Positions 41,945-50,017 of a DNA stretch of 64,000 nucleotides are shown here, piece by piece. The notes under the pieces are model-generated. The model worked only from the letters and a program-made list of their open reading frames with translations, had not been told where the DNA came from and did no database searches. Source of the DNA: Amycolatopsis sp. FBCC-B4732 (GTDB lineage: Bacteria > Actinomycetota > Actinomycetes > Mycobacteriales > Pseudonocardiaceae); the NCBI RefSeq assembly GCF_023008405.1, contig NZ_CP095376.1, positions 2,752,001 through 2,816,000 on the forward strand, given 5' to 3'. Each line of letters begins with the position of its first letter. Within the stretch, counting starts at the first letter, position 1. A program made the position numbers and the translations under genes.

Positions 41945-42431
41945 GGGCTCCGGCCGGGTCCGGGTCGGTGACCAGCTCGGCCCACAGGGTCTTGCCGCTG
42001 GGCCGGCGCAGCTGGCCCCACGCCGCGGCGCAGCGCTCCACCAGCAGCAGCCCGCGGCCGCCGTGGTCGGACGGCGCCCGGCGGCGGGCGGTTTCGCCAC
42101 CGCCGTCGTCGACCTCGATCCGCAGCTTGGCGGCGCCGGGCAGCAGCCGGACGTGGTAGGGCGCGCGGCCGTGGCGCAGCGCGTTCGAAGTCAGCTCGTC
42201 CACCACCATCACCGCGGTGCTGACGACGTTCACCGGCAGATCGCACAGCACGGTGCGCACCCAGTGGCGGACCCGGGCCAGCTCGGAGAGCTCGGCGGAG
42301 ATGCCGAGCTCGTGCCGCACATCGCGGAGCTTCACAACCGCCTCCTTCGCCGTGCCCGGCCCCTGGGGGAGGCCTTCCCCTTCTTCATGCCCGGATCCGG
42401 GGCCGCTCACACGGGTATCGGAGCTCGTCAC
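41937..42431 (-). CDS. RsbW-like ATP-binding anti-sigma protein
   Basis: A 164-residue HATPase_c protein: N box VMVVDELTSNALRHG, G1 VDDGGGETA and G2 GGRGLLLVERCAAAWG. The first 35 residues are low-complexity. It overlaps the STAS gene (42428) by ATGA upstream and the phosphatase by eight bases downstream. It can be the switch kinase that holds a sigma factor or phosphorylates either STAS protein of the operon. Confidence 0.9.
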   Translation of the reverse strand: MTSSDTRVSGPGSGHEEGEGLPQGPGTAKEAVVKLRDVRHELGISAELSELARVRHWVRTVLCDLPVNVVSTAVMVVDELTSNALRHGRAPYHVRLLPGAAKLRIEVDDGGGETARRRAPSDHGGRGLLLVERCAAAWGQLRRPSGKTLWAELVTDPDPAGARG

Positions 42432-42811
42432 GCGTCTCCCCAGGAAGATAGGGCCGCTTCGAGGGTCGGGTGCACCGGCATCAGGTCGCCGAGCCCGAGC
42501 AGTTCGATCGGCCGGACCACGACGGGCGCGGTCGTCACGACGGCGTAGCGGCCACCCGCCCGGAGCAGCTCCCGGCCGAGCCGGAGCAGGACCTGCAGGC
42601 AGCTGGAGTCGCAGTACTGCACGTCGGCCATGTCCACGACGATCCGCGCGGCGCCGGGATCCGCTGGCACCAGGTCCGCCAGCTTGGCGGACACCGCGAA
42701 GTCGAACTCGCCACGCAGGGTGTATACGCGCAGGTCCCCGTCTTCGGAGCTTTCCAGGGACCAGCCGTCATCGGAGGATCGCTGCCGGGGCCGCGCTGCG
42801 TCGGTGGTCAT
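42428..42811 (-). CDS. STAS-domain antagonist (operon proximal)
   Basis: A 127-residue STAS protein: LRVYTLRGEFDFAVSAKLADLV and RIVVDMADVQYCDSSCLQVLLRLGRELL, with the phospho-site in DSSCL. CAGGAG precedes ATG 42811. It opens the five-gene partner-switching operon and differs from the distal STAS protein at 38902 in the residue after the Ser pair (Cys instead of Gly), so the two may be read differently by the kinase. Confidence 0.9.
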   Translation of the reverse strand: MTTDAARPRQRSSDDGWSLESSEDGDLRVYTLRGEFDFAVSAKLADLVPADPGAARIVVDMADVQYCDSSCLQVLLRLGRELLRAGGRYAVVTTAPVVVRPIELLGLGDLMPVHPTLEAALSSWGDA

Positions 42812-42910
42812 GAAGCACTCCTGGTCGGGGATCGGGACATGGGCTGGCGGCTCAACCCGTTCCCGTCGCAATCTACCAAAGCCGCCCGTCGCGGGCAGCG
42901 CCGTGTCCCG

Positions 42911-44083
42911 TCACCGTCCTTTAAGGACTGGCTCCCGGGGCGGCGCGTCGGCCGCCGGAGCAGGGACTTCGGTGCCGGGCGGCACGATGGCGGTGTTCAC
43001 GGTGCGGGTCAGCCGTTCGTAGGGGGCGCGGTGCTCGTCGTCGAGCAGCACCGCCAGCGGCGTCCAGACCCCGACCACGAACACCGACGCGGCGAGCGCG
43101 ACGGGCAGGAGCAGCTGCTCGGGGTGGGCGCCGAGGTCCCAGTGGTCGAGGTCGAGCGCCCACCAGCCGAGCCACAGCGGGGACAGCAGCACGCCGTTGC
43201 GGACCAGCAGCGAGATCGGCCCGGCCCGGCGCCCGCCCCGGCGCGTGACCCGCAGCAGCATGGCGCGCTTGCCGGGGGTCGAACCGGTCACCGCGGGCAG
43301 CACCACGAACCAGACGAGGGCGAGGATCACGACCGGCGTGTCGCGGTGGCGCAGGTCCTCGCCGAACAGCGTGAGCAGGCCGAAGAGGAAGCCGAGCAGC
43401 GCGGCGAACCCGAGCAGGTCGCTGGCCAGCGCGAAGAGCCGCCGCGTGAAGGTGACCTTCGCGGCGTAGCGGCGCCGGTCGTGCTCCGGCTCCGGCGAGG
43501 GCAGCAGGCGGCCGAGCGGGCCGGCCACGAGCCAGCCCACGACGACACCGGCGGTGTTGAGGATCAGGTCGTCGACGCTGAACAGCCGGTACGGGCACGG
43601 GTAGACGAACCACAGGCCGGTCAGCTGCGTCAGCTCGAAGAACAGGGAGACGCCGAAGCCGATGAGGGCCGCGGGCACCAGCCGCATCCGCTGCGCGTAC
43701 CGGACGTAGAAGCCGAGCGGCGCCAGCATCACGACGTTGAGCGCCGTGGTCCAGACCGCGGGGTTGTGCAGGAGCGCGCCGGGGCTCCAGTGCCCGCGGG
43801 CGCGCTGCGAGACCACTTCGACGAAGTAGAAAGGCCGCAACTGGGGAGAACTCGCGTACGTGTGCCCCGCGCAGTACGCCGGATCGGCGGGCAGCGGCAG
43901 CACCGTCTGCGTCGCGATCGCCAGCAGGTAGAAGAGGAACGTGTAGAAGACGAAGGTCGGCCAGCCGCCGGCGCGGCCGCGGCGGCGGTAGCTGACGAAC
44001 GCGGCCGGCAGCATGACGGCCAGCACGAGCAGCGGGAAGAGGAGGAGGGCGGTGCGGACGGGGACGAGGTAGGTGGCGACCAC
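42911..44083 (-). CDS. VanZ-RDD fusion membrane protein
   Basis: A 390-residue membrane protein with nine or more helices. The N-terminal half is VanZ-like (FYTFLFYLLAIATQTVLP, LNVVMLAPLGFYVRYAQRM, SLFFELTQLTGLW, SVDDLILNTAGVVVG) and the C-terminal half is an RDD domain (FALASDLLGFAALLG ... STPGKRAMLLRVTRRGG). VanZ itself gives low-level teicoplanin resistance; VanZ-RDD fusions are frequent in actinobacteria with unknown role. GTG 44083 is the start. A hairpin upstream separates it from the antitoxin-like gene. Confidence 0.88.
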   Translation of the reverse strand: MVATYLVPVRTALLLFPLLVLAVMLPAAFVSYRRRGRAGGWPTFVFYTFLFYLLAIATQTVLPLPADPAYCAGHTYASSPQLRPFYFVEVVSQRARGHWSPGALLHNPAVWTTALNVVMLAPLGFYVRYAQRMRLVPAALIGFGVSLFFELTQLTGLWFVYPCPYRLFSVDDLILNTAGVVVGWLVAGPLGRLLPSPEPEHDRRRYAAKVTFTRRLFALASDLLGFAALLGFLFGLLTLFGEDLRHRDTPVVILALVWFVVLPAVTGSTPGKRAMLLRVTRRGGRRAGPISLLVRNGVLLSPLWLGWWALDLDHWDLGAHPEQLLLPVALAASVFVVGVWTPLAVLLDDEHRAPYERLTRTVNTAIVPPGTEVPAPAADAPPREPVLKGR

Positions 44084-44095
44084 GGAGCCGGTGGT

Positions 44096-44142
44096 ACCCA
44101 GCCGCGCGGGAGGTGAAGCGTGCTTCCCCCGGACGGCTGGGT
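44096..44142 (-). terminator. Hairpin after the antitoxin-like gene
   Basis: Stem ACCCAGCCG (44096-44104) with CGGCTGGGT (44134-44142), plus an inner GAAGC-GT-GCTTC hairpin. It follows the minus-strand gene ending at 44158. Confidence 0.55.
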
Positions 44143-44157
44143 TTCACCGGCGGCCGG

Positions 44158-44352
44158 TCACTGCGGAGGCGCGTCCTGCTGCCCGCCGCCCTGCTTGTGC
44201 AGGAAGTCCTTCACCTTGTCGGAGCCCTGGTCGATCTTGTCGGAGTGCTCGCCGAACCGCTGCTTCGCGGCCTCGGCGGCCTTGTCGACACCCTGGTCGG
44301 CCTGCTCCGGGTTCTTCCCGAGCGCTTCCTTGGCCTTGTCGAACAGGTTCAT
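44158..44352 (-). CDS. Small MT0933/Rv0909-like antitoxin-family protein
   Basis: A 64-residue, highly charged helical protein, MNLFDKAKEALGKNPEQADQ..., with the repeated K-A-x-x-x-x-G-x-x-x-D pattern of the MT0933-type antitoxin family (PF14013). GGAGG precedes ATG on the minus strand. No toxin gene (MT0934-like) is adjacent, so it may be a stand-alone stress protein; many actinobacterial members are orphan. Confidence 0.72.
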   Translation of the reverse strand: MNLFDKAKEALGKNPEQADQGVDKAAEAAKQRFGEHSDKIDQGSDKVKDFLHKQGGGQQDAPPQ

Positions 44353-44482
44353 CCGTCCTGCCTCCGTCCGGAATTCGATCATCGGTCGTCCCGAGGAGAA
44401 CACCGGCTCCCGGCGGCCGCAACCACGAGGCACCCGTCGCGGGGATTTCCGGTGTTTTAGCGGGTGAAAGGTGGTGCGCGGA

Positions 44483-44507
44483 GTTTGGGCCCGGGGCTTC
44501 GGGGTAA
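44483..44507 (+). promoter_or_regulatory. SigB/SigF-type promoter GTTT-N15-GGGTAA
   Basis: GTTT at 44483-44486 and GGGTAA at 44502-44507 with exactly 15 bases between, an excellent match to the actinobacterial stress-sigma consensus, 40 bases before ATG 44548. Best such site found in the window. Confidence 0.55.
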
Positions 44508-44547
44508 GGGCCGATTCCTTTCCGGGGCGGCGCCGGTCGGTACCGGC

Positions 44548-44952
44548 ATGAGCGATCCCCTCCTGAACGCCGCCGCCCGCGAGGTGCTGGACGGCCCGCA
44601 CACCGCCGTGCTCGCGACCTCGAACGCCGACGGCGGGCCGCAGTCGTCGGTGATCTTCGCGAAGCGCGACGGCGACGCGGTCGTCTTCAGCACGATCCAC
44701 GGGCGGCTGAAGACCCGGAACATGCTGCGCGACCCGCGGGTCAGCCTGCTGGTCGCCGGCGAGCCCGGCCGGTACGTCGAGATCCGGGGGAGCGTGGAGC
44801 TCACCGAAGACCCGGAAAAGGTGCTGCTGCACGAAATGTACACCCGCCACATGGGCGGGGCGACGCCGCCGCCCGAGCCGGGCGCGCGGCGGGTCGTCGT
44901 CCGGATCCTCCCGGAAAAGGTGTACCTGTGGCCGCCTGCGGGCCGGGGGTGA
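44548..44952 (+). CDS. PPOX-class pyridoxamine-phosphate/F420-dependent oxidase-like protein
   Basis: A 134-residue split-barrel flavin/F420 protein: HTAVLATSNADGGPQSSVIFAKRDGDAVVFSTIHGRLKTRNMLRDPRVSLLV (quoted in parts: LATSNADGGPQ, FSTIHGRLKTRN, RDPRVSLLV), the Rv1155-type pattern, and a C-terminal RVVVRILPEKVYLW. It may reduce small molecules with F420H2 or flavin. A strong stress-sigma-like promoter stands upstream. Confidence 0.85.
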   Translation: MSDPLLNAAAREVLDGPHTAVLATSNADGGPQSSVIFAKRDGDAVVFSTIHGRLKTRNMLRDPRVSLLVAGEPGRYVEIRGSVELTEDPEKVLLHEMYTRHMGGATPPPEPGARRVVVRILPEKVYLWPPAGRG

Positions 44953-45048
44953 ACCACTCGGCGGCCCGGCCCGTATACCGGGTGAGGATCGCCGGTCCCG
45001 CCGCACGGGCCGGGCGGTCACCGCCGCGATCGACGACGTGAGGCCCGC

Positions 45049-46713
45049 ATGCTTGGAAGAACCGCCCCGGCCGCGCCCCTGCCCGACTTCGGCCTGCCCC
45101 GGCCCGGCCGCCGGCACGCCGTCGCGGGCCGGGTGCTGACGGCGCTGGCGGCGCTGCTCGTGCTGTTCGCGCTCCTCGCACCGGACGACCTCACCGCGTT
45201 CTCGGCCGAGGCGCTCGTGCGGGTGCCGGTGGAAGGTGTCGTCGTCGCCGCGTTCGTGCTGGTGCTGCCGCCGCGTCCGCGCCGCGTCGTCGCTGTCCTC
45301 TTCGGTCTGGTGCTGGGGCTCCTGACCTTGATGAAGGCGCTGGACACCGGGTTCTACGCCACCCTCGAGAAGCCGTTCGACCCGGTTTACGACTGGAGCT
45401 TCTTCCGCGCCGGAGTCGAGTTCCTGGCCGGCCAGATCGGGGACGCGGCCACCGTCGGCGCGCTCATCGGCGCCGGCGTGCTCGCGGTGGTCGTCGTGGT
45501 GCTCATGGTGCTGGCGATGCTGCGGCTCTCGCGCGTCGCGGCCGGGCGCCGGACCGCGGCGACGCGGGTCGTGGCGGTGCTCGGGGTCGTCTGGATCGTC
45601 TGCTCGGTGTTCGGCGTCGAGCTCGCGCCCGGCCAGCCGGTGGCCGCGCAGAGCGCCGCCGCGCTGGCCTACGGCGACCTGCGGCAGGTGGGCGCCGACC
45701 TGCGGGAGCAGCGCCCGTTCGGCGAGGTGGCCGCGGAAGACGCGTTCCGCGCCACCCCCGGTGCCCAGCTGCTGAACGGGCTGCGCGGCAAGAACGTCGT
45801 GCTCACCTTCGTCGAGAGCTACGGCCGCGTCGCGCTCGACGACCCGGCGATCGGCCCGAAGATCGGTGCGACGCTCGACGCCGGCACCGCGGAGCTGCGC
45901 GCGGCGGGCATCGGCGCGAAGAGCGCTTTCCTGTCGTCCTCGACGTTCGGCGGCGGCAGCTGGCTGGCCCACTCGACGGTGCAGTCGGGCATGTGGATCG
46001 ACAACCAGCAGCGCTACAACGACCTCCTCGCCAGCGACCGGCTCACCCTCGGCGGCGCGTTCCAGCGCGCGGGCTGGCGGACGGTCTGGGACGTGCCCGC
46101 GCACACGAAGGACTGGCCGGAGGGGCAGAAGTTCTACCACCCGGACGCCTACTACGACGCCCGCGCCATCGGCTACCACGGCCCGGGCTACGCCTACGCG
46201 ACCATGCCCGACCAGTTCACGATGTCGATGCTGCAGCGCAAGGAACTCTCGAAGGCGGGACCGGTGATGGCCGAGGTCGACCTCGTGTCCAGCCACGCAC
46301 CGTGGTCGCCGCGCCCCTGGCTGGTCGACTGGAACCAGGTCGGCGACGGCTCGGTCTTCGCGCCGCAGCCGGCGGCGGGCGAAGCGCCGGAATCGGTCTG
46401 GAAGGACCCCGCGAAGATCCGCGACGCCTACCGCGACGCCACGGACTACTCGCTGAAGACGCTGATCTCGTTCATGCAGCACTACGGCGACGAAAACACG
46501 GTGCTGGTGTTCCTCGGCGACCACCAGCCGCCGGTGGTCACGCCGCAGGGGGCGGTGCACGACGTGCCGATCACGATCGTGGCGAAGGACCCGAAGGTGC
46601 TGGATCGGATTTCCGGCTGGGGCTGGACGGACGGGCTGCACCCGGCCGCGCGGGCGCCGGTGTGGAAAATGGACTCGTTCCGCGACCGGTTCCTGACGGC
46701 GTTCGCTCGTTGA
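45049..46713 (+). CDS. Membrane sulfatase/phosphoglycerol-transferase-like protein
   Basis: A 554-residue protein with four or five N-terminal membrane helices (residues about 25-180) and an outer alkaline-phosphatase-fold domain. It has NVVLTFVESYGR (metal Glu), SSSTFGGGSWLAHSTVQSG at the nucleophile site (Thr or Ser in place of the modified Cys), and VFLGDHQPP with metal Asp/His. This is the LtaS/phosphoethanolamine-transferase type rather than a true sulfatase. Likely role is modifying a surface lipid or glycan; substrate unknown. Confidence 0.85.
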   Translation: MLGRTAPAAPLPDFGLPRPGRRHAVAGRVLTALAALLVLFALLAPDDLTAFSAEALVRVPVEGVVVAAFVLVLPPRPRRVVAVLFGLVLGLLTLMKALDTGFYATLEKPFDPVYDWSFFRAGVEFLAGQIGDAATVGALIGAGVLAVVVVVLMVLAMLRLSRVAAGRRTAATRVVAVLGVVWIVCSVFGVELAPGQPVAAQSAAALAYGDLRQVGADLREQRPFGEVAAEDAFRATPGAQLLNGLRGKNVVLTFVESYGRVALDDPAIGPKIGATLDAGTAELRAAGIGAKSAFLSSSTFGGGSWLAHSTVQSGMWIDNQQRYNDLLASDRLTLGGAFQRAGWRTVWDVPAHTKDWPEGQKFYHPDAYYDARAIGYHGPGYAYATMPDQFTMSMLQRKELSKAGPVMAEVDLVSSHAPWSPRPWLVDWNQVGDGSVFAPQPAAGEAPESVWKDPAKIRDAYRDATDYSLKTLISFMQHYGDENTVLVFLGDHQPPVVTPQGAVHDVPITIVAKDPKVLDRISGWGWTDGLHPAARAPVWKMDSFRDRFLTAFAR

Positions 46714-46733
46714 CCGGCCACGGAAGGAGCACG

Positions 46734-46767
46734 CCATCCGTCCAGGGGCGCGGGCTAGCCCGGATGG
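46734..46767 (+). terminator. Hairpin after the sulfatase-like gene
   Basis: Stem CCATCCG (46734-46740) with CGGATGG (46761-46767), enclosing the inner palindrome GGGCTAGCCC. Located 21 bases after the stop. Moderately strong. Confidence 0.5.
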
Positions 46768-46880
46768 AGCAGTGCCGTGACTTTCCGCTGCGCGCGAATT
46801 CACTGGCCCGATGAATTGCCGGTAATTCTTCCGCACTTCTACGCTTCTCGACGTCGGGTTCTCCGCGCTGAGGAGTGGTC

Positions 46881-47210
46881 ATGCGAAGGAAATTGGCGGT
46901 TCTCGGGGTCGCTTTGTTTTCGCTGTTCGGTCTGACGGTCGTACCCGCGGCCGCGGCCGGCGGCGATTTCGCGCCACCCGGCTGCTTCGGCGAGCGGTAC
47001 GCCACCCTCTTCGGCCAGGGTGTCTCGGTGAGCTGCTTCCCCGGCGAGGGCTACGGCTACCGCGTGCTGGCGCACTGCGCGAACGGTTCCGCGTTCTGGT
47101 TCGTGGCCGGTGATTTCGTGCCGTACGGATTCGGTCCGGCGGTCGCGGAGTGCGCCGGGGCGCTGCTGGTGCCGGCGCGGGTGGTCGGCTACCAGGTCGA
47201 CGAAATCTGA
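46881..47210 (+). CDS. Small secreted Cys-containing protein
   Basis: A 109-residue exported protein with signal peptide KLAVLGVALFSLFGLTVVPAAAA and four cysteines (PPGCFGERY, VSCFPGEGYG, AHCANGSAFW, AECAGALL) that should make two disulfides in a compact beta domain. GAGGAG precedes ATG 46881. Family not recognised. A 14-base-stem terminator follows. Confidence 0.75.
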   Translation: MRRKLAVLGVALFSLFGLTVVPAAAAGGDFAPPGCFGERYATLFGQGVSVSCFPGEGYGYRVLAHCANGSAFWFVAGDFVPYGFGPAVAECAGALLVPARVVGYQVDEI

Positions 47211-47223
47211 TTCGGGCACGGAA

Positions 47224-47258
47224 CCGTCCGGTCACCCATTTCCCGGGTGACCGGACGG
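47224..47258 (+). terminator. Strong terminator hairpin
   Basis: Perfect 14-base stem CCGTCCGGTCACCC (47224-47237) and GGGTGACCGGACGG (47245-47258), loop of seven bases, 14 bases after the stop of the small secreted gene. Confidence 0.85.
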
Positions 47259-47689
47259 TGTCGTGCGCGCGATTTACGGGGAGTTTCCAGCGCGGCGGTC
47301 GTCGCGAACAGATCCGGCCGGTTCGGCCGTGGTCAGCTCGGCGAGCACGCTCTCCTGGACGCGAACGCCGGGTACGTGAGGTGTCGGCGGCGGGGGACGG
47401 TCGTGCACGTTCGCTGCCCCGCGGTCTCCGGTTCGGTCCGGGGTCCGCGCCGCCGTGGTGTACTTGGTCCAGACCTTCGTCGGCGCGGACGGGTGAGCCC
47501 GGTCCGTGCCTCTTGGCGTGCCCGGAACTTGTTGTCCCCCAGTGTGATTGCGTGTTCAGTCCGCAATGGACAGACGTTCGCTCCCGCGAATTCCGGACAG
47601 AAGACCGGACAAATCTGGACCCACCGCGCATCGGCCCGCACACTCGGCGGACGGTGTGTTTCTTTCCCCCGGTCCCTGGAGGAGTCCCC
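47259..47689. other. Spacer upstream of the secreted protease
   Basis: 431 bases with no supported gene; both-strand frames here lack coding character. The last 40 bases carry TGGAGGAG and the protease start. No further signal is visible. Confidence 0.5.
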
Positions 47690-48811
47690 ATGCGTCGAAG
47701 AATCTCCCTTGCCCTCGGCGGCGCCGCCGTCCTGACCGCGTCCCTCGCTTCCGCCTCGCTGAGCCCGGCCGTCGCGTCGCCCGGGCTGATCGCCGCCATG
47801 CAGCGGGACTTCGGCCTGACCGCCACCCAGGCCGAAACCCGGCTCGGCCAGGAAACGTCCGCCGCGCGGGTGATGCCGGCCGCGCAGCAGGCCGCCGGTG
47901 CCGCGTTCGGCGGCGCGTGGTTCGACCCCGCGCTCGGCAAGCTCGTCGTCGGCGTGACCGACCCGGCCGCCGCCGACGCCGTCCGGAGGACCGGTGCCGA
48001 GCCCACCACCGCCCGGGTCAGCGCGGCGAAGCTCGACGCCGCCAAGGCCGCGATCGACGCCTCGGCCAAGGCCGACCCGGCCCCGGCGGCCGTCAGCGGC
48101 TGGCGCGTCGACCCGCGGGCCGGCAGCGTCGTGGTCACCCTGCGGCCGGGCGCGCACGGTGCCGACGTCGACGCCTTCCTGGCCCGCGCCGCGAAGTCGG
48201 GCCCGGTGACCGTGGCGAGCGCGCCGGCCGCGCAGCCGTTGTCGGCGGGCACCGTCGGCGGCGACCCGTACTACATCAACGGCAACACCCGCTGCTCGAT
48301 CGGGTTCTCCGTGCAGGGCGGCTTCGTCAGCGCCGGGCACTGCGGCGGCGCGGGCAGCTCGGTCGTCGGCTGGGACGGCTCGGCGATGGGCAGCTTCGCC
48401 GGCTCTTCCTTCCCCGGCAACGACTACTCGTTCATCCGCATCGGCAACGGCTGGTGGACCGCACCGGTCGTGCTCGGCTGGGGCACGGTCAGCGACGCGC
48501 TCGTCCGCGGCTCCTGGGTCGCGCCGGTCGGCACGTCGGTGTGCCGCTCGGGCTCGACGACGCACTGGCACTGCGGCACGGTGCTGGGTCTCAACGAGAC
48601 GGTCAACTACTCCCAGGGCGCGGTCTACCAGATGACGCGGACCAACGTCTGTGCCGAGCCCGGCGACTCCGGCGGTTCGTTCATCACCGGAGACCAGGCC
48701 CAGGGCGTCACCTCGGGCGGCTGGGGCAACTGCAGCTCCGGCGGCGAGACGTGGTTCCAGCCGGTGAACGAGATCCTGCAGACCTACGGCCTGTCCCTCG
48801 TCACGGCGTAA
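47690..48811 (+). CDS. Streptogrisin-like secreted serine protease (S1E)
   Basis: A 373-residue preproprotein. Signal peptide at 1-30 (SLALGGAAVLTASLASASLSPAVA), pro-region with a pro-domain fold (residues 31-185), then the mature chymotrypsin-fold protease. The triad is His217 in SAGHCGG, Asp245 in GNDYSFIRI and Ser327 in GDSGGSF, with cysteine pairs around the His and Ser. It resembles alpha-lytic protease/streptogrisins, whose long pro-region is needed for folding. GGAG precedes ATG 47690. A hairpin terminator follows immediately. Confidence 0.92.
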   Translation: MRRRISLALGGAAVLTASLASASLSPAVASPGLIAAMQRDFGLTATQAETRLGQETSAARVMPAAQQAAGAAFGGAWFDPALGKLVVGVTDPAAADAVRRTGAEPTTARVSAAKLDAAKAAIDASAKADPAPAAVSGWRVDPRAGSVVVTLRPGAHGADVDAFLARAAKSGPVTVASAPAAQPLSAGTVGGDPYYINGNTRCSIGFSVQGGFVSAGHCGGAGSSVVGWDGSAMGSFAGSSFPGNDYSFIRIGNGWWTAPVVLGWGTVSDALVRGSWVAPVGTSVCRSGSTTHWHCGTVLGLNETVNYSQGAVYQMTRTNVCAEPGDSGGSFITGDQAQGVTSGGWGNCSSGGETWFQPVNEILQTYGLSLVTA

Positions 48812-48821
48812 GAAAATTTCT

Positions 48822-48857
48822 CCGGCGGCGGCCGATGAATCCGGCGGCCGCCGCCGG
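48822..48857 (+). terminator. Terminator of the protease gene
   Basis: Perfect 13-base stem CCGGCGGCGGCCG (48822-48834) with CGGCCGCCGCCGG (48845-48857), loop ten bases, ten bases past the stop. Confidence 0.8.
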
Positions 48858-48912
48858 TAGGTACCGGTGAGGCTGCGCCAAGGGGGCGCGGCGGGACCCA
48901 CCGGGAGCAGTC

Positions 48913-49491
48913 ATGAGCGTCATCGTCACCGAGTTCGTCACCCTGGACGGCGTCGCCGAGGACCCGGACGGCTCCGGCGGCACCGCCACCGGCGGCTGGG
49001 CGTTCCGGCACGGCCCGGAAGCCGTCGCCGGGGACAAGTTCCGGCTGGGAAGCCTGCTCGAAACCGGCACCCTGCTGCTCGGGCGCACCACGTGGGAGCT
49101 CTTCTCGAAGCTCTGGCCCGGCCGCACCGACGAGTTCTCCGCCCGGCTCAACGCGGCCCGGAAGCTGGTCGTCTCGCGGACGTTGACCGACGTGTCGGCG
49201 TGGCAGAACTCCACGCTGCTGCCTGGGGATCCGATCGAGGTGGCCGAGCGCCACGACGGGGACCTGATCGTCATCGGCTCGCTCGGGGTCGCGCAGGCGC
49301 TCGGCCGCCGCGGCCTGGTCGACGAGTACCGGCTGCTCGTGTTTCCGAGCCTCGTCGGGGCCGGCCGCCGGCTCTTCGACGGCGCGGCGCCCGCGGACCT
49401 GCGGCTGGTCTCCAGCACGGAGGTCGGCGCCGCGGTGCTGAGCACCTTCCGGACGCGCGGTGTGATGTCCAGGGACGTTGTCCCGAGTTGA
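48913..49491 (+). CDS. RibD-C/dihydrofolate-reductase-family protein
   Basis: A 192-residue protein of the DHFR-like RibD C-terminal fold: VTEFVTLDGVAEDP at the start, LLLGRTTWELFSKLWP, and DLIVIGSLGVAQALGRRGLVDEYRLLVFPSLVGAGRRLF (quoted partly). These proteins bind NADPH and reduce unknown small substrates; many lie near resistance genes. GGGAG precedes the ATG. Confidence 0.88.
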   Translation: MSVIVTEFVTLDGVAEDPDGSGGTATGGWAFRHGPEAVAGDKFRLGSLLETGTLLLGRTTWELFSKLWPGRTDEFSARLNAARKLVVSRTLTDVSAWQNSTLLPGDPIEVAERHDGDLIVIGSLGVAQALGRRGLVDEYRLLVFPSLVGAGRRLFDGAAPADLRLVSSTEVGAAVLSTFRTRGVMSRDVVPS

Positions 49492-49524
49492 GGTGACCTG
49501 GTGGCGCCTGTCGTGCAGACAGGT

Positions 49525-49584
49525 GAAGGCCTCCGGATGTGAAGTGGAGCTGTCTAGGAACCGCTTCACCTACCGGAGGCCTTC
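49525..49584. other. Long inverted repeat at the left side of the IS481 remnant
   Basis: GAAGGCCTCCGG (49525-49536) pairs with CCGGAGGCCTTC (49573-49584), 36 bases apart, with TGAAG/CTTCA inside. It precedes the transposase fragment as in intact IS481-type elements and may also stop transcription from the gene before it. Confidence 0.5.
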
Positions 49585-50017
49585 GTGTCCCACCCTGACC
49601 CCACGCACCCGCCTGTGACTCACCCACATCGACCGGGTCATCGGCGAACCCCTGCGCCGCTACGAACACGCCTGTCCCGGATCGCTGATCCATGTCGATG
49701 TCACCGAGTTCGGCAACATCCCCGACGGCGGCGGGCACCGCTTCGTCGGACGCCCAAGGCGAGCGCAACAAACGCGCCACCCCCGAAACCGCAGCCACCG
49801 CGGTAGTGCGCCGGGCAGTGGCCTGGTTCGCCGGCCGCGGCGTCACCGTCTAACGGGTCCTATCCGACAACGGCTCGGCCTCTATCCCTGCGAGCAGCAA
49901 CGCCGAGCAGCGCTACCGGGCTGGCTGCACTTCCACGATCACCACCGACCCCACAGCTCAACCGGCGGCAAGCCGCCGGTCACCCGGCTGACCAACCTTC
50001 CTGGACATCACAGCTAG
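49585..50017 (+). pseudogene. Broken IS481-family transposase
   Basis: Fragments in several frames match an IS481-type transposase: RVIGEPLRRYEHACPGSLIHVDVTEFGNIPDGGGHRFVG near 49632-49748 (DDE catalytic-core start, quoted in parts), VVRRAVAWFAGRGVTV then a stop codon, RVLSDNGSA near 49858-49884, and the C-terminal ALPGWLHFHDHHRPHSSTGG...RLTNLPGHHS ending at TAG 50015-50017. At least two deletions and one in-frame stop make it inactive. It abuts the TetR gene end. Confidence 0.85.

Noticed and set aside
47247..47735. Open frame between the small secreted gene and the protease
   Set aside because: It runs through the terminator and into the protease signal peptide in another frame with no recognisable domain.
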